The notes beneath the pieces are model-generated. The model saw nothing but the letters and a program-made list of their open reading frames with translations, was not told where the DNA came from and ran no database searches. A DNA stretch of 64,000 nt from the NCBI RefSeq assembly GCF_001189965.1, contig NZ_LFLU01000010.1, positions 62,001 through 126,000 on the forward strand, written 5' to 3'. Position 1 is the stretch's first letter. Every line of letters begins with the position of its first letter. Of the stretch, positions 55,215 through 64,000 are shown piece by piece. The translations under genes were made by a program, and so were the position numbers. This stretch comes from Herbaspirillum rhizosphaerae (GTDB lineage: Bacteria; Pseudomonadota; Gammaproteobacteria; Burkholderiales; Burkholderiaceae_D).

Positions 55215-58200
55215 ACTGGATCCGGCAAATCTTGCTGCCGCTGGCGATCATGATCGCCGGCTTCAGTGTGACGTGGCTGGCCTGGGATCACGAGCGCCAG
55301 GCGTCGCAGAAAGAGCTGCGCGCGCAGTTTGATTTTTCCCTGCGCGATGCCGTCAGCCGCGTCGAGCAGCGCATCGCCAGTTACGAGCAGATGCTGCATG
55401 GCGTGCAAGGGCTGATCGTCGCCTCCGGCAATTTCGATCGCACGGCTTTTCACGACTACGTCAATTCCTTGAATCTGGACGCCAACTTTTCCGGCATCCA
55501 GGCCATCGGCGCCGAAGAGTGGTTGCCGGGCAGCGACAAGACCGCTCACATCGCGCGCATGCATCAACTCGGCTATGCCGACTATGCCATCCGTCCGGAA
55601 GGCGAGCGCTCGGACTACGCGCCCATCATCATGCGCGAGCCCTATGTCGGCTACAACCGCGCGCCGTTCGGCTTCGACCCCTGGTCCGAGAGCAAACGGC
55701 GGCGTGCGATGGAGAAAGCGCGCGACTCGGGTATGGCCGCCATTTCCGGCAAGGTCAATCTGGATATCGACAATGGCGCCAGGGCGCAACCGAGTTTCCT
55801 CATGTACCTGCCGCTCTTTGCGCGCGGCATGCCGCAATCGACCATTGCCGAGCGCCGCGCCAATCTGATCGGCTGGGTGCACGCCTCGTTCCGCATGAGC
55901 GACGTGATCGCCAGCCTGTACGGCGAGCAGCCGATGGCCGTGGCGTTTTCCATTTACGACGGCGTGGAGCCGGCGCCGGAGGCGTTGCTGTATCGCTCCG
56001 TCGGTTCCGACGCGGCGGCGAGCGGCAAGGACATGATTTCTGCCACCGAGTACCTGGTCGTGGCCGGTCACAACTGGACCCTCACCATGAATACGCTGGA
56101 CGACTTCAATGCCCGTTTCGGCCGCAATGCCGAGGCGCAGACGGCCGTCACCGGCATCGGGCTGACCTTGCTGCTGGCGTTGCTGGCGTGGGCGCTGATG
56201 TCCAGCCGCCGCCGTGCGATTCGCCTGGCGGGCAAGATGACGCAGGAATTGCGCATCAGCGAAGAACAGTTCCGCGCCATCGCCGACTGCACCGTCAACT
56301 GGGAAGTCTGGTGGGGCATGGACGGCAAGCCGCGCTGGGTCAATCCCTCGGTCAAGGAATACACCGGTTACACGGTCGACGAGTGCATGGCGATGGACGA
56401 TTTCCGCTCGCAGATCATCTACGCCGAAGATCTGCCGCGCGTGGCACCCGAGCTGGACAAGGGCTTGCGCGGCGAACGCGGCGACGATCTTGAATTCCGC
56501 TGCGTGCGCAAGGACGGCACGCTGTTCTGGGTGTCGGCCTCCTGGATTCCCATCACCGATGCCAATGGCGCGCTGGCAGGCTGTCGCACCAGCGGCCGCG
56601 ACATTACCGAGCGCAAGCAGGTCGAAGCCGAGTTGCGCATCGCCGCCGTGGCTTTCGATTCCCTCGAAGGCATCATGGTCACGGATGCCGAAAGCCGCAT
56701 CCTGCGCGTCAACAACGCCTTCGCCAAGATGACCGGTTATTCCGCCGCAGAGATCATCGGCCAGACGCCCGACGTGCTGCGTTCGGATCGCCACAGTCCG
56801 CAGTTCTACGACGAGATCTGGGAAACCGTGCAACGCTTCGGCGGTTGGCAGGGCGAAGTCTGGACCCGTCGCAAGAACGGCAAGGTCTATCCGGAATGGC
56901 TGACCATCTCGGCAGTCAAGAGCGACCATGGCAGCACCACGCATTACGTCGGCACGCATCACGACATCACCGAGCGCAAGATCGCCGAAGAGCGCATCAA
57001 GGAGCTGGCCTTCTTCGACGCGCTGACGCGCCTGCCGAACCGCACGCTGCTGCTGGACCGCCTCAAGCAGGCCATCGCCGTGAGTGCACGCAACAAGACC
57101 TGCAGCGCCTTGCTGTTCATTGACCTCGATCACTTCAAGACCCTCAACGACACCCTCGGCCACGACAAGGGCGACCTGCTGCTCAAGCAGGTGGCGCAGC
57201 GCCTGGCATTGAGCGTGCGCACCAACGATACCGTGGCGCGCGTGGGCGGCGACGAATTCGTGGTGGTGCTGGAAAGCCTGCACAAGAGTCCGCAGGAAGC
57301 CGCCAGCCAGACCAAGGCCATCGGTGAAAAAATCCTCAGCGTGCTGGATGAGCCGTATCAATTGGAAGACGTTGAATACCGCGCCACCGCCAGCGTCGGT
57401 GCGACCATCTTCAGCGGTCGCCAGGCATCCATCGACGAACTGCTCAAGCAGGCCGACCTGGCCATGTACAAGTCCAAGGAAACCGGCCGCAACGCCATGA
57501 GTTTCTTCGATCCCGCCATGCAGACCGTGGTGCTGGAACGCGCCGCGCTGGAAGCCGGTTTGCGCAAGGCCATCGAAGGCGGGCAACTGGTGCTGCACTA
57601 CCAGGCGCAGGTGGTCGAAGGCGGCCGCGTGACCGGCGCCGAAGTGCTGGTGCGCTGGCAGCATCCGCAACGCGGCACGGTGCCGCCGGGCGATTTCATC
57701 CCGCTGGCCGAAGAGACCGGGCTCATCCTCTCGCTCGGCAACTGGGTCATGGAAACCGCCTGCGTCCAGCTGGCGCTGTGGGCTAAACGGGTCGAGACCG
57801 CGCATCTGACGATCGCGGTCAACGTCAGCGCGCAGCAGTTCCGCGAAAGCGATTTCGTCGAGACGGTTTCCGGCATCATCGCCAGGACCGGCGCCAATCC
57901 CAAGCGCCTCAAGCTGGAGCTGACCGAGAGCCTGCTGGTCGACAACGTTGAAGACATCATCCAGAAGATGTACGCGCTCAAGGCCAAGGGCGTCGAGTTC
58001 TCGCTGGACGACTTCGGTATCGGTTACTCGTCTTTGTCCTACCTCAAGCGCTTGCCGCTGAACCAGCTTAAAATCGACCAGTCGTTTGTGCGCGATGTTC
58101 TCGTCGACCCTAACGATGCCTCCATCGCCAAGACCATTGTTGCACTCGCGCAAAGTCTGGGACTGGGAGTCATCGCCGAGGGCGTCGAGACCGATGCGCA

Positions 58201-58318
58201 ACGCAGTTTCCTGGCCGATGCAGGGTGCCACGCCTATCAAGGCTACTTCTTCTGCCGGCCGTTGCCCCTGGAAGATTTTGAAAAATTCGTCCAGGAAGTC
58301 GATCCCATACTGGAGTAA
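55211..58318 (+). CDS. CHASE-PAS-PAS-GGDEF-EAL cyclic-di-GMP enzyme
   Basis: 1035-residue membrane sensor for cyclic di-GMP turnover. Order: TM helix (about 4-20), periplasmic CHASE domain (about 60-280), second TM (about 316-336), PAS 1 (about 350-475), PAS 2 (about 480-600), GGDEF, EAL. GGDEF is intact at 679-683 with an RxxD inhibitory site (RTND, 670-673). The EAL motif reads EVL (811-813), but the other catalytic residues (NVSAQQF, ELTES, DDFG at 933-936, LKID, AEGVE) are present, so both activities are possible. The GTG start overlaps the binding-protein stop, so the two are co-translated. Confidence 0.95.
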   Translation: MNWIRQILLPLAIMIAGFSVTWLAWDHERQASQKELRAQFDFSLRDAVSRVEQRIASYEQMLHGVQGLIVASGNFDRTAFHDYVNSLNLDANFSGIQAIGAEEWLPGSDKTAHIARMHQLGYADYAIRPEGERSDYAPIIMREPYVGYNRAPFGFDPWSESKRRRAMEKARDSGMAAISGKVNLDIDNGARAQPSFLMYLPLFARGMPQSTIAERRANLIGWVHASFRMSDVIASLYGEQPMAVAFSIYDGVEPAPEALLYRSVGSDAAASGKDMISATEYLVVAGHNWTLTMNTLDDFNARFGRNAEAQTAVTGIGLTLLLALLAWALMSSRRRAIRLAGKMTQELRISEEQFRAIADCTVNWEVWWGMDGKPRWVNPSVKEYTGYTVDECMAMDDFRSQIIYAEDLPRVAPELDKGLRGERGDDLEFRCVRKDGTLFWVSASWIPITDANGALAGCRTSGRDITERKQVEAELRIAAVAFDSLEGIMVTDAESRILRVNNAFAKMTGYSAAEIIGQTPDVLRSDRHSPQFYDEIWETVQRFGGWQGEVWTRRKNGKVYPEWLTISAVKSDHGSTTHYVGTHHDITERKIAEERIKELAFFDALTRLPNRTLLLDRLKQAIAVSARNKTCSALLFIDLDHFKTLNDTLGHDKGDLLLKQVAQRLALSVRTNDTVARVGGDEFVVVLESLHKSPQEAASQTKAIGEKILSVLDEPYQLEDVEYRATASVGATIFSGRQASIDELLKQADLAMYKSKETGRNAMSFFDPAMQTVVLERAALEAGLRKAIEGGQLVLHYQAQVVEGGRVTGAEVLVRWQHPQRGTVPPGDFIPLAEETGLILSLGNWVMETACVQLALWAKRVETAHLTIAVNVSAQQFRESDFVETVSGIIARTGANPKRLKLELTESLLVDNVEDIIQKMYALKAKGVEFSLDDFGIGYSSLSYLKRLPLNQLKIDQSFVRDVLVDPNDASIAKTIVALAQSLGLGVIAEGVETDAQRSFLADAGCHAYQGYFFCRPLPLEDFEKFVQEVDPILE

Positions 58319-58324
58319 TTTTTT

Positions 58325-59026
58325 ATGTCCGCATTGTCTGCATTCCCTATTGACGCCAAATGGCCGGCGCAGCATCCTGAGCGCATCCAGCTGTATTCGC
58401 TGCCGACGCCCAACGGCGTCAAGGTCTCCATCATGCTGGAAGAAACCGGTCTCGCTTACGAGCCGCATCTGGTCAGCTTTGAAACCAACGACCAGTTCTC
58501 GCCGGAATTCCTCTCGCTCAACCCCAACAACAAAATCCCCGCGATCATCGATCCGGACGGCCCCGGCGGCAAGCCGCTGAGCCTGTTCGAATCGGGCGCG
58601 ATCCTGCTGTACCTGGCGGAGAAGAGCGGCAAGTTCCTGTCGCAGGATCCGGCTGAGCGTTATCAGACAATCCAGTGGCTGATGTTCCAGATGGGCGGCA
58701 TCGGCCCGATGTTCGGCCAGCTCGGTTTCTTCCACCGTTTCGCCGGCAAGGAATTCGAAGACAAGCGTCCGCGCGACCGTTACGTCGCCGAATCCCGCCG
58801 TCTGGTCGGCGTGCTCGATCAGCGTCTGGCCGATCGCGAATGGGTGATGGGCGACTACAGCATCGCCGACATCGCAATCTTCCCGTGGGTGCGCAATCTG
58901 GTGGGTTTCTATGAAGCGGGCGAGCTGGTCGGCTTCAAGGATTTCCCTCATGTGGCGCGCGCACTGGCGGCGTTTGTGGCGCGTCCGGCCGTGATCAAGG
59001 GACTGGCGATTCCCGCGCGCGGCTGA
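58325..59026 (+). CDS. Glutathione S-transferase family protein (Nu-class/YfcG-like)
   Basis: 233-residue GST fold protein: thioredoxin-like N-terminal domain with LYSLPTPNGVKVSIMLEETGL and NPNNKIPAIIDPDG, the family's Pro-Ala-Ile loop, and an alpha-helical C-terminal domain with GDYSIADIAIFPWV. The TPNG segment is that of the YfcG/YghU group, which has disulfide-bond reductase activity. ATG 58325 is six bases after the sensor's stop; a strong terminator follows. Confidence 0.92.
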   Translation: MSALSAFPIDAKWPAQHPERIQLYSLPTPNGVKVSIMLEETGLAYEPHLVSFETNDQFSPEFLSLNPNNKIPAIIDPDGPGGKPLSLFESGAILLYLAEKSGKFLSQDPAERYQTIQWLMFQMGGIGPMFGQLGFFHRFAGKEFEDKRPRDRYVAESRRLVGVLDQRLADREWVMGDYSIADIAIFPWVRNLVGFYEAGELVGFKDFPHVARALAAFVARPAVIKGLAIPARG

Positions 59027-59055
59027 TCGCAAGCCGCTGCAATAGCAAACCTGCG

Positions 59056-59088
59056 TGGCCGGCCCTGATCAGGGCCGGCCATTTTTTC
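59056..59088 (+). terminator. Intrinsic terminator after the GST gene
   Basis: A 26-base perfect palindrome (59056-59081, GGCCGGCCCT arm, GATC centre) followed by TTTTTT. Very strong; ends the binding protein-sensor-GST transcript. Confidence 0.92.
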
Positions 59089-59274
59089 GTCTGCAGTCTG
59101 CGTTTCCGCAGGCACTCTTCCCCAAGTCTTACAAGCAAACAAGGCGTCTTCTTATGCCGCCGGCCGCAGGTTGTCCGTACGCTATGGTCGAGGCGCGGGT
59201 TTTGCGCCGCTTTGCATGCTTTGCATTTCCACCCAGTAGCGAGAAGTCAAAAAACATTCTTCATAGGCTCGCGA

Positions 59275-61416
59275 ATGAGACACCCGATAGCACGGTACAT
59301 CCTGACCGGCTTGCTGGCGATACTGATACTCGCCGCGGCCCTCCTCCTCTTTGTTGCGGTCTTCGACTGGAACCTGGCGCGGCCCTTCATCAATCGCGAG
59401 GTGTCGTCGCTCACCGGCCGCGACTTTGCTATCCAGGGCGACCTCAAGGTCCGCTTTCGCCAGGGCCTGCGCACCGAACACGGCTGGCGGCGCTACGTGC
59501 CGCGGCCGCTGATCAGCGCCGGCGACGTGCATCTTTCCAATCCATCATGGAGCAGCGCCGGGCCGCAGATGTTTGTCGCGCACCGCGTCGATATCGCACT
59601 GCATCCGCTCGACCTGTTGCGCAAGACCGTGGTGCTGACCGATGTCGTGCTGGACGCGCCCGCCGTCGCGCTGGAACGCCGCGCCGACGGCAGCAATAGC
59701 TGGACCTTCAGGCAGGATTCGTCAGGACCGTCGGCCTGGAGTGTCGAAGTGCAGCGCCTGGCGTTTTCCGGCGGCACCGTGCGCTACGTCGACGGCGTGA
59801 TCGCGCTCGATTTGCAGGCGAAGATATCGTCGATTGCCGACAAGGTCGACGATGCGCAGGCGCGGCAAGCCGCTGCCGCAGTAAAAGCCGAAGTACAGGC
59901 CGCTGCGCCCTCCGGGGCAGTGCAAAAATTCGGCCTGCAGTTCGAGTTGGGCGGCACCTATCGCAAGGCCAAAGTCAGCGGATCCGGCAAGGCCGGCGCC
60001 GTCATGACGCTGGAGCGGGATCACACTGTCTATCCGATCCAGGTCCAGGCACAGCTCGGTGAAAACGAGATCGGCGTCGAAGGAACGCTCACCGATCCGC
60101 GGTCCTTGTCGGGCATCGATCTGCAATTGACGCTGGGCGGCTCCAGCATGGCCAACCTGTATCCGCTGACCGGCGTGCTGTTGCCGGAGACCCCTCCTTA
60201 CGCCACCCGCGGCCGCCTGCTCGGCAAGAAGGACGGCGACATCTGGAACTGGACCTATCAGAACTTCACCGGCACCGTCGGCAGCAGCGATCTGGCCGGA
60301 ACGGTGCAATACCTGCCGCGTCAGCCGCGGCCTTTGCTGCGCGGCGAAGTGACGTCGCAGCAATTGCGTCTGCAGGATCTCGGCCCCGCCGTGGGCGCCG
60401 ACAGCAACGCGCAAAAACAGGCGCGCGGAAAAGCCGCGGTGCAGCCGGACGACAAGGCGCTGCCGGTCGAACAATTCAATACCGAAAAATGGGGCGCGCT
60501 CGACGCTGACGTCACCTTCAAAGGCAAGAAGCTGGTGCGCAGTGAAAACATTCCCTTGCACGACATCGTCGCCGAGATCCACATGAAGGACAAAGTGTTG
60601 AGCCTGACGCCGCTCAACTTCGGTATGGCCGGCGGCAACGTCACTTCCAACATCTCGCTCGACGGCCGCGAAAAAAACATCAGCGCGCAAGTCAAGCTGG
60701 CGGCGCGCCGGCTGCAGGTGCGGGAACTGTTTCCTGCGCTGCAATCCATGAGCGCGAGCTTCGGTGAAGTCAACGCCGACGCTGCGCTCACCGGCCACGG
60801 CAATTCCGTCTCGGCGATGCTGGGCTCGTCCAACGGCGAGCTGGGCGCGGTGGTCAGCGAAGGCTCGGTCAGCAAATTCATACTCGAAGCGGCGGGGCTG
60901 AACGTCGCCAATGCCGTGTTCGCCAAAGTGTTCGGCGACAAGCAGGTGCATCTCAACTGCATGGCCAGCGATTTCGAGGTGAAAGACGGCCGCGCCGGCA
61001 TTCGCCAGTTCCTGGTGGACACCGACGATGCGCGGGTCGACGTGACCGGCGATATTGACCTCGCCAGGGAATTGCTCAACCTCGACGTGCGGCCCAAGAC
61101 CAAGGGCGTGCGCATCTTCTCGCTGCGTACGCCGCTGTACGCCAGGGGCAGCTTCAAGCATCCCGACGTCGGTCCCTATAAAGGTCCGCTGGCGCTGAAG
61201 GCCGGCGCCGCTGCTGCCCTGGCTGTCGCTTCCCCGCTGGCGGCGTTGCTGCCGCTGGTCAACATGGGTAATGTCAAGGACGCCGACTGCGCCGGCGCGC
61301 TGGCCAGGGCAACGCAGACGCGCGCCGATCCCAAATCGGAACCGACCGCCGCACCCGCCAAACCGGTCACGCAAGGCGAAGTGCAAAAGTCGCAGCAAGA
61401 GAAAAAACAGGAGTAG
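59275..61416 (+). CDS. AsmA family protein
   Basis: 713-residue AsmA-like protein: one N-terminal membrane helix (YILTGLLAILILAAALLLFVAV, about residues 7-28) and a long periplasmic part starting FINREVSSLTGRDFAIQGDLKV. The C-terminal AsmA_2-like region includes FVDTDDAR-like FLVDTDDARVDVTGDIDLARELLNLDVRP. AsmA-type bridges are implicated in lipid transfer and outer-membrane homeostasis. The start ATG 59275 is chosen since the upstream frame lacks similarity. It is 2 bases from the BrkB gene, so the two form an operon. Confidence 0.9.
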   Translation: MRHPIARYILTGLLAILILAAALLLFVAVFDWNLARPFINREVSSLTGRDFAIQGDLKVRFRQGLRTEHGWRRYVPRPLISAGDVHLSNPSWSSAGPQMFVAHRVDIALHPLDLLRKTVVLTDVVLDAPAVALERRADGSNSWTFRQDSSGPSAWSVEVQRLAFSGGTVRYVDGVIALDLQAKISSIADKVDDAQARQAAAAVKAEVQAAAPSGAVQKFGLQFELGGTYRKAKVSGSGKAGAVMTLERDHTVYPIQVQAQLGENEIGVEGTLTDPRSLSGIDLQLTLGGSSMANLYPLTGVLLPETPPYATRGRLLGKKDGDIWNWTYQNFTGTVGSSDLAGTVQYLPRQPRPLLRGEVTSQQLRLQDLGPAVGADSNAQKQARGKAAVQPDDKALPVEQFNTEKWGALDADVTFKGKKLVRSENIPLHDIVAEIHMKDKVLSLTPLNFGMAGGNVTSNISLDGREKNISAQVKLAARRLQVRELFPALQSMSASFGEVNADAALTGHGNSVSAMLGSSNGELGAVVSEGSVSKFILEAAGLNVANAVFAKVFGDKQVHLNCMASDFEVKDGRAGIRQFLVDTDDARVDVTGDIDLARELLNLDVRPKTKGVRIFSLRTPLYARGSFKHPDVGPYKGPLALKAGAAAALAVASPLAALLPLVNMGNVKDADCAGALARATQTRADPKSEPTAAPAKPVTQGEVQKSQQEKKQE

Positions 61417-61418
61417 CG

Positions 61419-62744
61419 ATGGAAGGCCGCGATCATCCGCAACAAGCATCCTCCCGGCAAGCGGCGATGCCGATGTCGGCGACGGAAAAACATATCCTGA
61501 TCGGCGCCGCTGCCGTCACGGTGCTGGGCGTGTTGCTGGGGCGTCGTCGCCGGAGCAGGAATCGCGACAGGAGCAAGACCGGAACCGCGGCAGCAGTCGT
61601 GCCGCCGGCAGTGCAAGCTCCGCCGCCCCGGCATTCCTTCTTGCAGCCCGACGCCAGGCTCATGCACGATTTGCTGCCGGTGCTGACCAGCGCCTTGTCG
61701 ATGCTCGCATCATGGCGCGCCAAACGTCAGCAGCAAGACGCGCAGGAGCATGCCAGAAAAGCAGTGACGCTGGCGACCGAGATCGAAGCCAAGGCCGCAC
61801 AGCTGCCCGCAAAGCAAGACAAGCTGCTGGACGCCGACGTGGTCAGGATCATGCCCGGCAACCGCGTGCAGGTGGCATGGCAATTGTGCCGCGCCGCCGT
61901 CAATGCGTGGCTGGACGATTTCGCGCCGAGCATGGGCGCGGCGATTGCCTACTACACGGCGTTTTCGATCGCGCCGGTGCTGATCATCGCGATCGCCATT
62001 GCCGGTATGATTTTCGGCAAGGATGCAGCGCAGGGAGAAATCGTCTGGCAGATTCGCAGCATCGTGGGAGAAGAGGGCGCCATTGCCGTGCAGGGTTTGC
62101 TGCGCTCGGTCAGCGTGTCGTCCGACAGCGTCATCGCCACCACGCTGAGCGTCATTACATTGGTGATCGGCTCCACGGCGGTGTTTGCCGAGCTGCAAAA
62201 TGCGCTCGACCGCATCTGGCGTACGCCGGCGGTCGTGCGGAGCAACGGCGTCTGGCTGTTGATCCGCACGCGGCTGTTGTCGTTCGGCCTGATACTCGGC
62301 CTCGGTTTCATGCTGATGGTATCGCTGGTGGTCAGCGCTGCGCTGGCGGCGCTGAGCAAGTGGTGGGGCGGGTGGATCGAGGGCTGGGAAATCTTCATGC
62401 AGGTGCTGAATCTGCTGATTTCCTTCGGGGTGTTTACCGCGCTGTTTTCGGCAATCTACAAATTCATGCCGCGCGCCAATTTGTCGTGGCACGACGTGCG
62501 GATCGGTGCGGTAGCCACCACCGTCCTGTTCCTGATCGGCAAGTCGCTGATCGGTTTGTACCTGGGGCGCACCGGCATGAGTTCCGGCTTCGGCGCCGTC
62601 GGCTCATTTGCCTTGCTGCTGGCCTGGATTTATTACTCGTCGCAGATATTCTTGCTGGGCGCAGAATTTACCTGGATCTACGCCAACAATTTCGGTTCGC
62701 GGGCGAAGCGGCAGACCCGCGCGGAAAAGGCTCAGGAGGCCTGA
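61419..62744 (+). CDS. YihY/virulence factor BrkB family membrane protein
   Basis: 441-residue YihY/BrkB-family protein. A ~150-residue N-terminal extension (one helix IGAAAVTVLGVLLG, then Arg-rich and acidic-basic segments) precedes the six-helix core: DDFAPSMGAAIAYYTAFSIAPVLIIAIAIAGMIF, then LQNALDRIWRTP and the last helices ending LLAWIYYSSQIFLLGAEFTWIYA (shown in parts). Function unclear; once called RNase BN by mistake. CAGGAG overlaps the asmA stop as its ribosome site. Its 3' end overlaps the convergent gene by 13 bases. Confidence 0.92.
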   Translation: MEGRDHPQQASSRQAAMPMSATEKHILIGAAAVTVLGVLLGRRRRSRNRDRSKTGTAAAVVPPAVQAPPPRHSFLQPDARLMHDLLPVLTSALSMLASWRAKRQQQDAQEHARKAVTLATEIEAKAAQLPAKQDKLLDADVVRIMPGNRVQVAWQLCRAAVNAWLDDFAPSMGAAIAYYTAFSIAPVLIIAIAIAGMIFGKDAAQGEIVWQIRSIVGEEGAIAVQGLLRSVSVSSDSVIATTLSVITLVIGSTAVFAELQNALDRIWRTPAVVRSNGVWLLIRTRLLSFGLILGLGFMLMVSLVVSAALAALSKWWGGWIEGWEIFMQVLNLLISFGVFTALFSAIYKFMPRANLSWHDVRIGAVATTVLFLIGKSLIGLYLGRTGMSSGFGAVGSFALLLAWIYYSSQIFLLGAEFTWIYANNFGSRAKRQTRAEKAQEA

Positions 62745-62749
62745 GCTTC
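62727..62749. terminator. Hairpin covering two convergent stop codons
   Basis: CTCAGG-AGG-CCTGAG with flanking AAG/CTT pairing, spanning both the BrkB TGA and the small gene's TGA. On the minus strand it is followed by CTTTTCC, a weak T tract. Confidence 0.4.
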
Positions 62750-63061
62750 CATGTCGCGGACGCTTGTTTCCGTTGTTGCTGTGGTTGCTATCGCCGGCGA
62801 CAGCTGTGAGGTGTCGGCCTTGAAGACCTGATCGATCACTTCCATGCATTCTTTCGCGGCGGCAAGGTAGTCGTATTCGCCGGGTGTGCCGTTGGACAGG
62901 CTTGCCAGTTTGCGGGCGCGGCGTACCGATTCCAGCGCATCTTCGCGCGTCAGGTAATTCTTCCTTACCAGCAATGCCAGGATGTCGAGCGTTACTGCAT
63001 AGTTGGCGATGCAATAGCTGAGCGAAATATCGTTGCTGGTCTCGTTGCTGGTGGCGTTCAT
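62732..63061 (-). CDS. Small protein of unknown function
   Basis: 109 residues; ATG 63061 follows GGAG. A central part is helical and charged (LDILALLVRKNYLTREDALESVRRARKLASL), with Thr/Ser/Ala-rich ends; no signal peptide or membrane helix. I do not recognise the family. It converges with and overlaps the BrkB gene. The ribosome site and amphipathic core support a real gene. Confidence 0.65.
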   Translation of the reverse strand: MNATSNETSNDISLSYCIANYAVTLDILALLVRKNYLTREDALESVRRARKLASLSNGTPGEYDYLAAAKECMEVIDQVFKADTSQLSPAIATTATTETSVRDMEAQAS

Positions 63062-63232
63062 CGTTGGCTCCGTTGAGGATGTCGTTGGGGGATGGACTGA
63101 AGTGTAGGGTGATCGAATTGACAACGGTATCAGGAATTTCCTTAACTGCGCGCCGGCAAAAACCTCCCCCGGTCGGCGCGTTGCCGGAACGCATCCCCCG
63201 CCTGTTTAAAAAATGCGTTCTACAATACCCGC

Positions 63233-63976
63233 ATGGCAATCTCTCATCCCCTGACTTTTCGCACCTATGGCGGCGACGGCGTCCTGCATCGGCACGAGCA
63301 CGTCCAGATCGTCTTGCCCATGCAAGGGGAGATGGAAATCGAAGTCGACGGCCGCGGCGACAGGCTCGACGTTGCACGCGCTGCTTTCGTGGCGCCTGAT
63401 ACCAGCCATGTGCAATCGGCCAGCGGCAAGAATCGTTTCCTGATTCTCGATTGCGATCTCGCTGACATCGGCGACGACGATGCCGAGCGCTTGCGACGGC
63501 AGACTTTCTTGCCGATCCCGGCAGCGGTGCGGCGCCTGCTCGATTTCATTGATCTCAGCATCGGCGCGGATCGGCCCGTCGGTCAATTGCCGGATACGGT
63601 GGCGCGTCATTGCACGCCGCTGCTGCTCGCTGCATTGACCGCCATGCCGCAACGCGCGTCGCGTCTGCAAGCCTTGTTGCGCCGGATCGAAGCGGCGCCG
63701 GGACGCCTCTGGACGGCGGCGGCGATGGCGCGTGTCGCCAATCTCAGCGTCAGCCGCCTGCATGCCTTGTTCAAGGCCGAGCTGCAACAGACGCCGCAAG
63801 AGTGGTTGTCCGATCTGCGCCTGCGTCTGGTGCAGGAAGCGCTGGTCGAATCCGACGTGCCGCTGGCCGAGCTGGCCTTGCGCGCCGGCTATTCCGATCA
63901 GAGCGCCCTGACGCGCGCCATGCGCCGCACCACCGGCCTGACGCCCGCTGCATATCGAAAACAGCATCGCCAGTAG
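63233..63976 (+). CDS. AraC family transcriptional regulator with cupin sensor
   Basis: 247 residues: N-terminal cupin (about 15-75; HRHEHVQIVLPMQGEMEIEVDGRGDRL, VAPDTSHVQSASG) and C-terminal HTH_18 (about 155-245; ARVANLSVSRLHALFKAELQQTPQEWLSDLRLRLVQEAL and ALRAGYSDQSALTRAMRRTTGLTPAAYRK). A TACAAT ends only 7 bases before the ATG, which would give a leaderless mRNA; TTGACA-18-TTAACT at 63118-63147 is the alternative promoter. A weak hairpin follows at the window edge. Targets unknown. Confidence 0.92.
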   Translation: MAISHPLTFRTYGGDGVLHRHEHVQIVLPMQGEMEIEVDGRGDRLDVARAAFVAPDTSHVQSASGKNRFLILDCDLADIGDDDAERLRRQTFLPIPAAVRRLLDFIDLSIGADRPVGQLPDTVARHCTPLLLAALTAMPQRASRLQALLRRIEAAPGRLWTAAAMARVANLSVSRLHALFKAELQQTPQEWLSDLRLRLVQEALVESDVPLAELALRAGYSDQSALTRAMRRTTGLTPAAYRKQHRQ

Positions 63977-64000
63977 CCTCGGCCTATTTTTGGCGAGGGG

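Noticed and set aside
54977-59032. Very long minus-strand open frame (about 1350 codons) opposite the c-di-GMP sensor gene
   Set aside because: Antisense shadow of a GC-rich gene; the translation has no domain pattern, whereas the plus strand has every expected motif. The same applies to long frames opposite dnaE, pepN, the SNF2 gene and the AsmA gene.
59055-59699. Plus-strand frame before and across the AsmA start
   Set aside because: It begins inside the GST terminator and runs in another frame of the AsmA gene; Arg/Pro-rich composition typical of a shadow.

Overview
The window looks like a chromosomal segment of a GC-rich betaproteobacterium, most likely an Oxalobacteraceae member close to Herbaspirillum. 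This is inferred from protein character (DnaE, HemF, PurD, RNase G, PepN), the housekeeping order yebC-purD / hemF-nadD-rsfS-rlmH-maf-rng, and the many long antisense open frames typical of such genomes. No integrase, transposase, rRNA or CRISPR array is visible.

Layout. 1-4452: 3' part missing trhO (tRNA uridine hydroxylase) and divergent dnaE. 4515-11878: lipopolysaccharide outer-core locus with two convergent arms: GT8 transferase and O-antigen ligase on +, then GT9, GT8, GT9 and MsbA on -. 12169-21014: probable catabolic locus. An XRE-cupin regulator is divergent from a two-component flavin monooxygenase (luciferase-like oxygenase plus flavin reductase), an MFS transporter, a succinate-semialdehyde-type dehydrogenase, a DUF3311/sodium-solute symporter pair and an M20 amidohydrolase. 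The divergent promoter region carries a perfect FNR/ANR box. 21157-31015: bestrophin, mug, and the housekeeping block rng-maf-rlmH-rsfS-nadD-hemF, mscS, purD, yebC, all - except bestrophin. RsfS has an unusual basic Ala/Lys-rich tail.

31217-37440: a HerA-like ATPase overlapping a SNF2 helicase, an EamA permease, a quinone oxidoreductase and an unreported-size (53 aa) membrane peptide gene. 37637-44693: an orphan branched-chain-type binding protein, a DUF4136 lipoprotein, pepN, fbp, rarD and tRNA-Thr(CGT) with its own promoter and terminator. 44972-54000: more accessory-looking DNA: an orphan binding protein, a frameshifted remnant of a cyclic-phosphate-processing receiver domain gene, AraC and MarR regulators, an O-methyltransferase, a FAD monooxygenase with two matching candidate MarR operators, YciI, an acyltransferase, GNAT, a DMT permease with a histidine-rich tail and an exported hydrolase.

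54402-63976: a periplasmic binding protein translationally coupled to a CHASE-PAS-PAS-GGDEF-EAL protein (candidate ligand-to-c-di-GMP sensory pair), a Nu-class-like GST, AsmA-family and YihY/BrkB membrane proteins, a small unknown protein and an AraC regulator.

The most interesting leads are the binding protein/c-di-GMP pair, the oxygenase-amidohydrolase catabolic cluster with its FNR box, the decaying receiver-domain gene, and the MarR operator pair. All functional assignments are by reading the sequence and recalled family knowledge; no database search was run.
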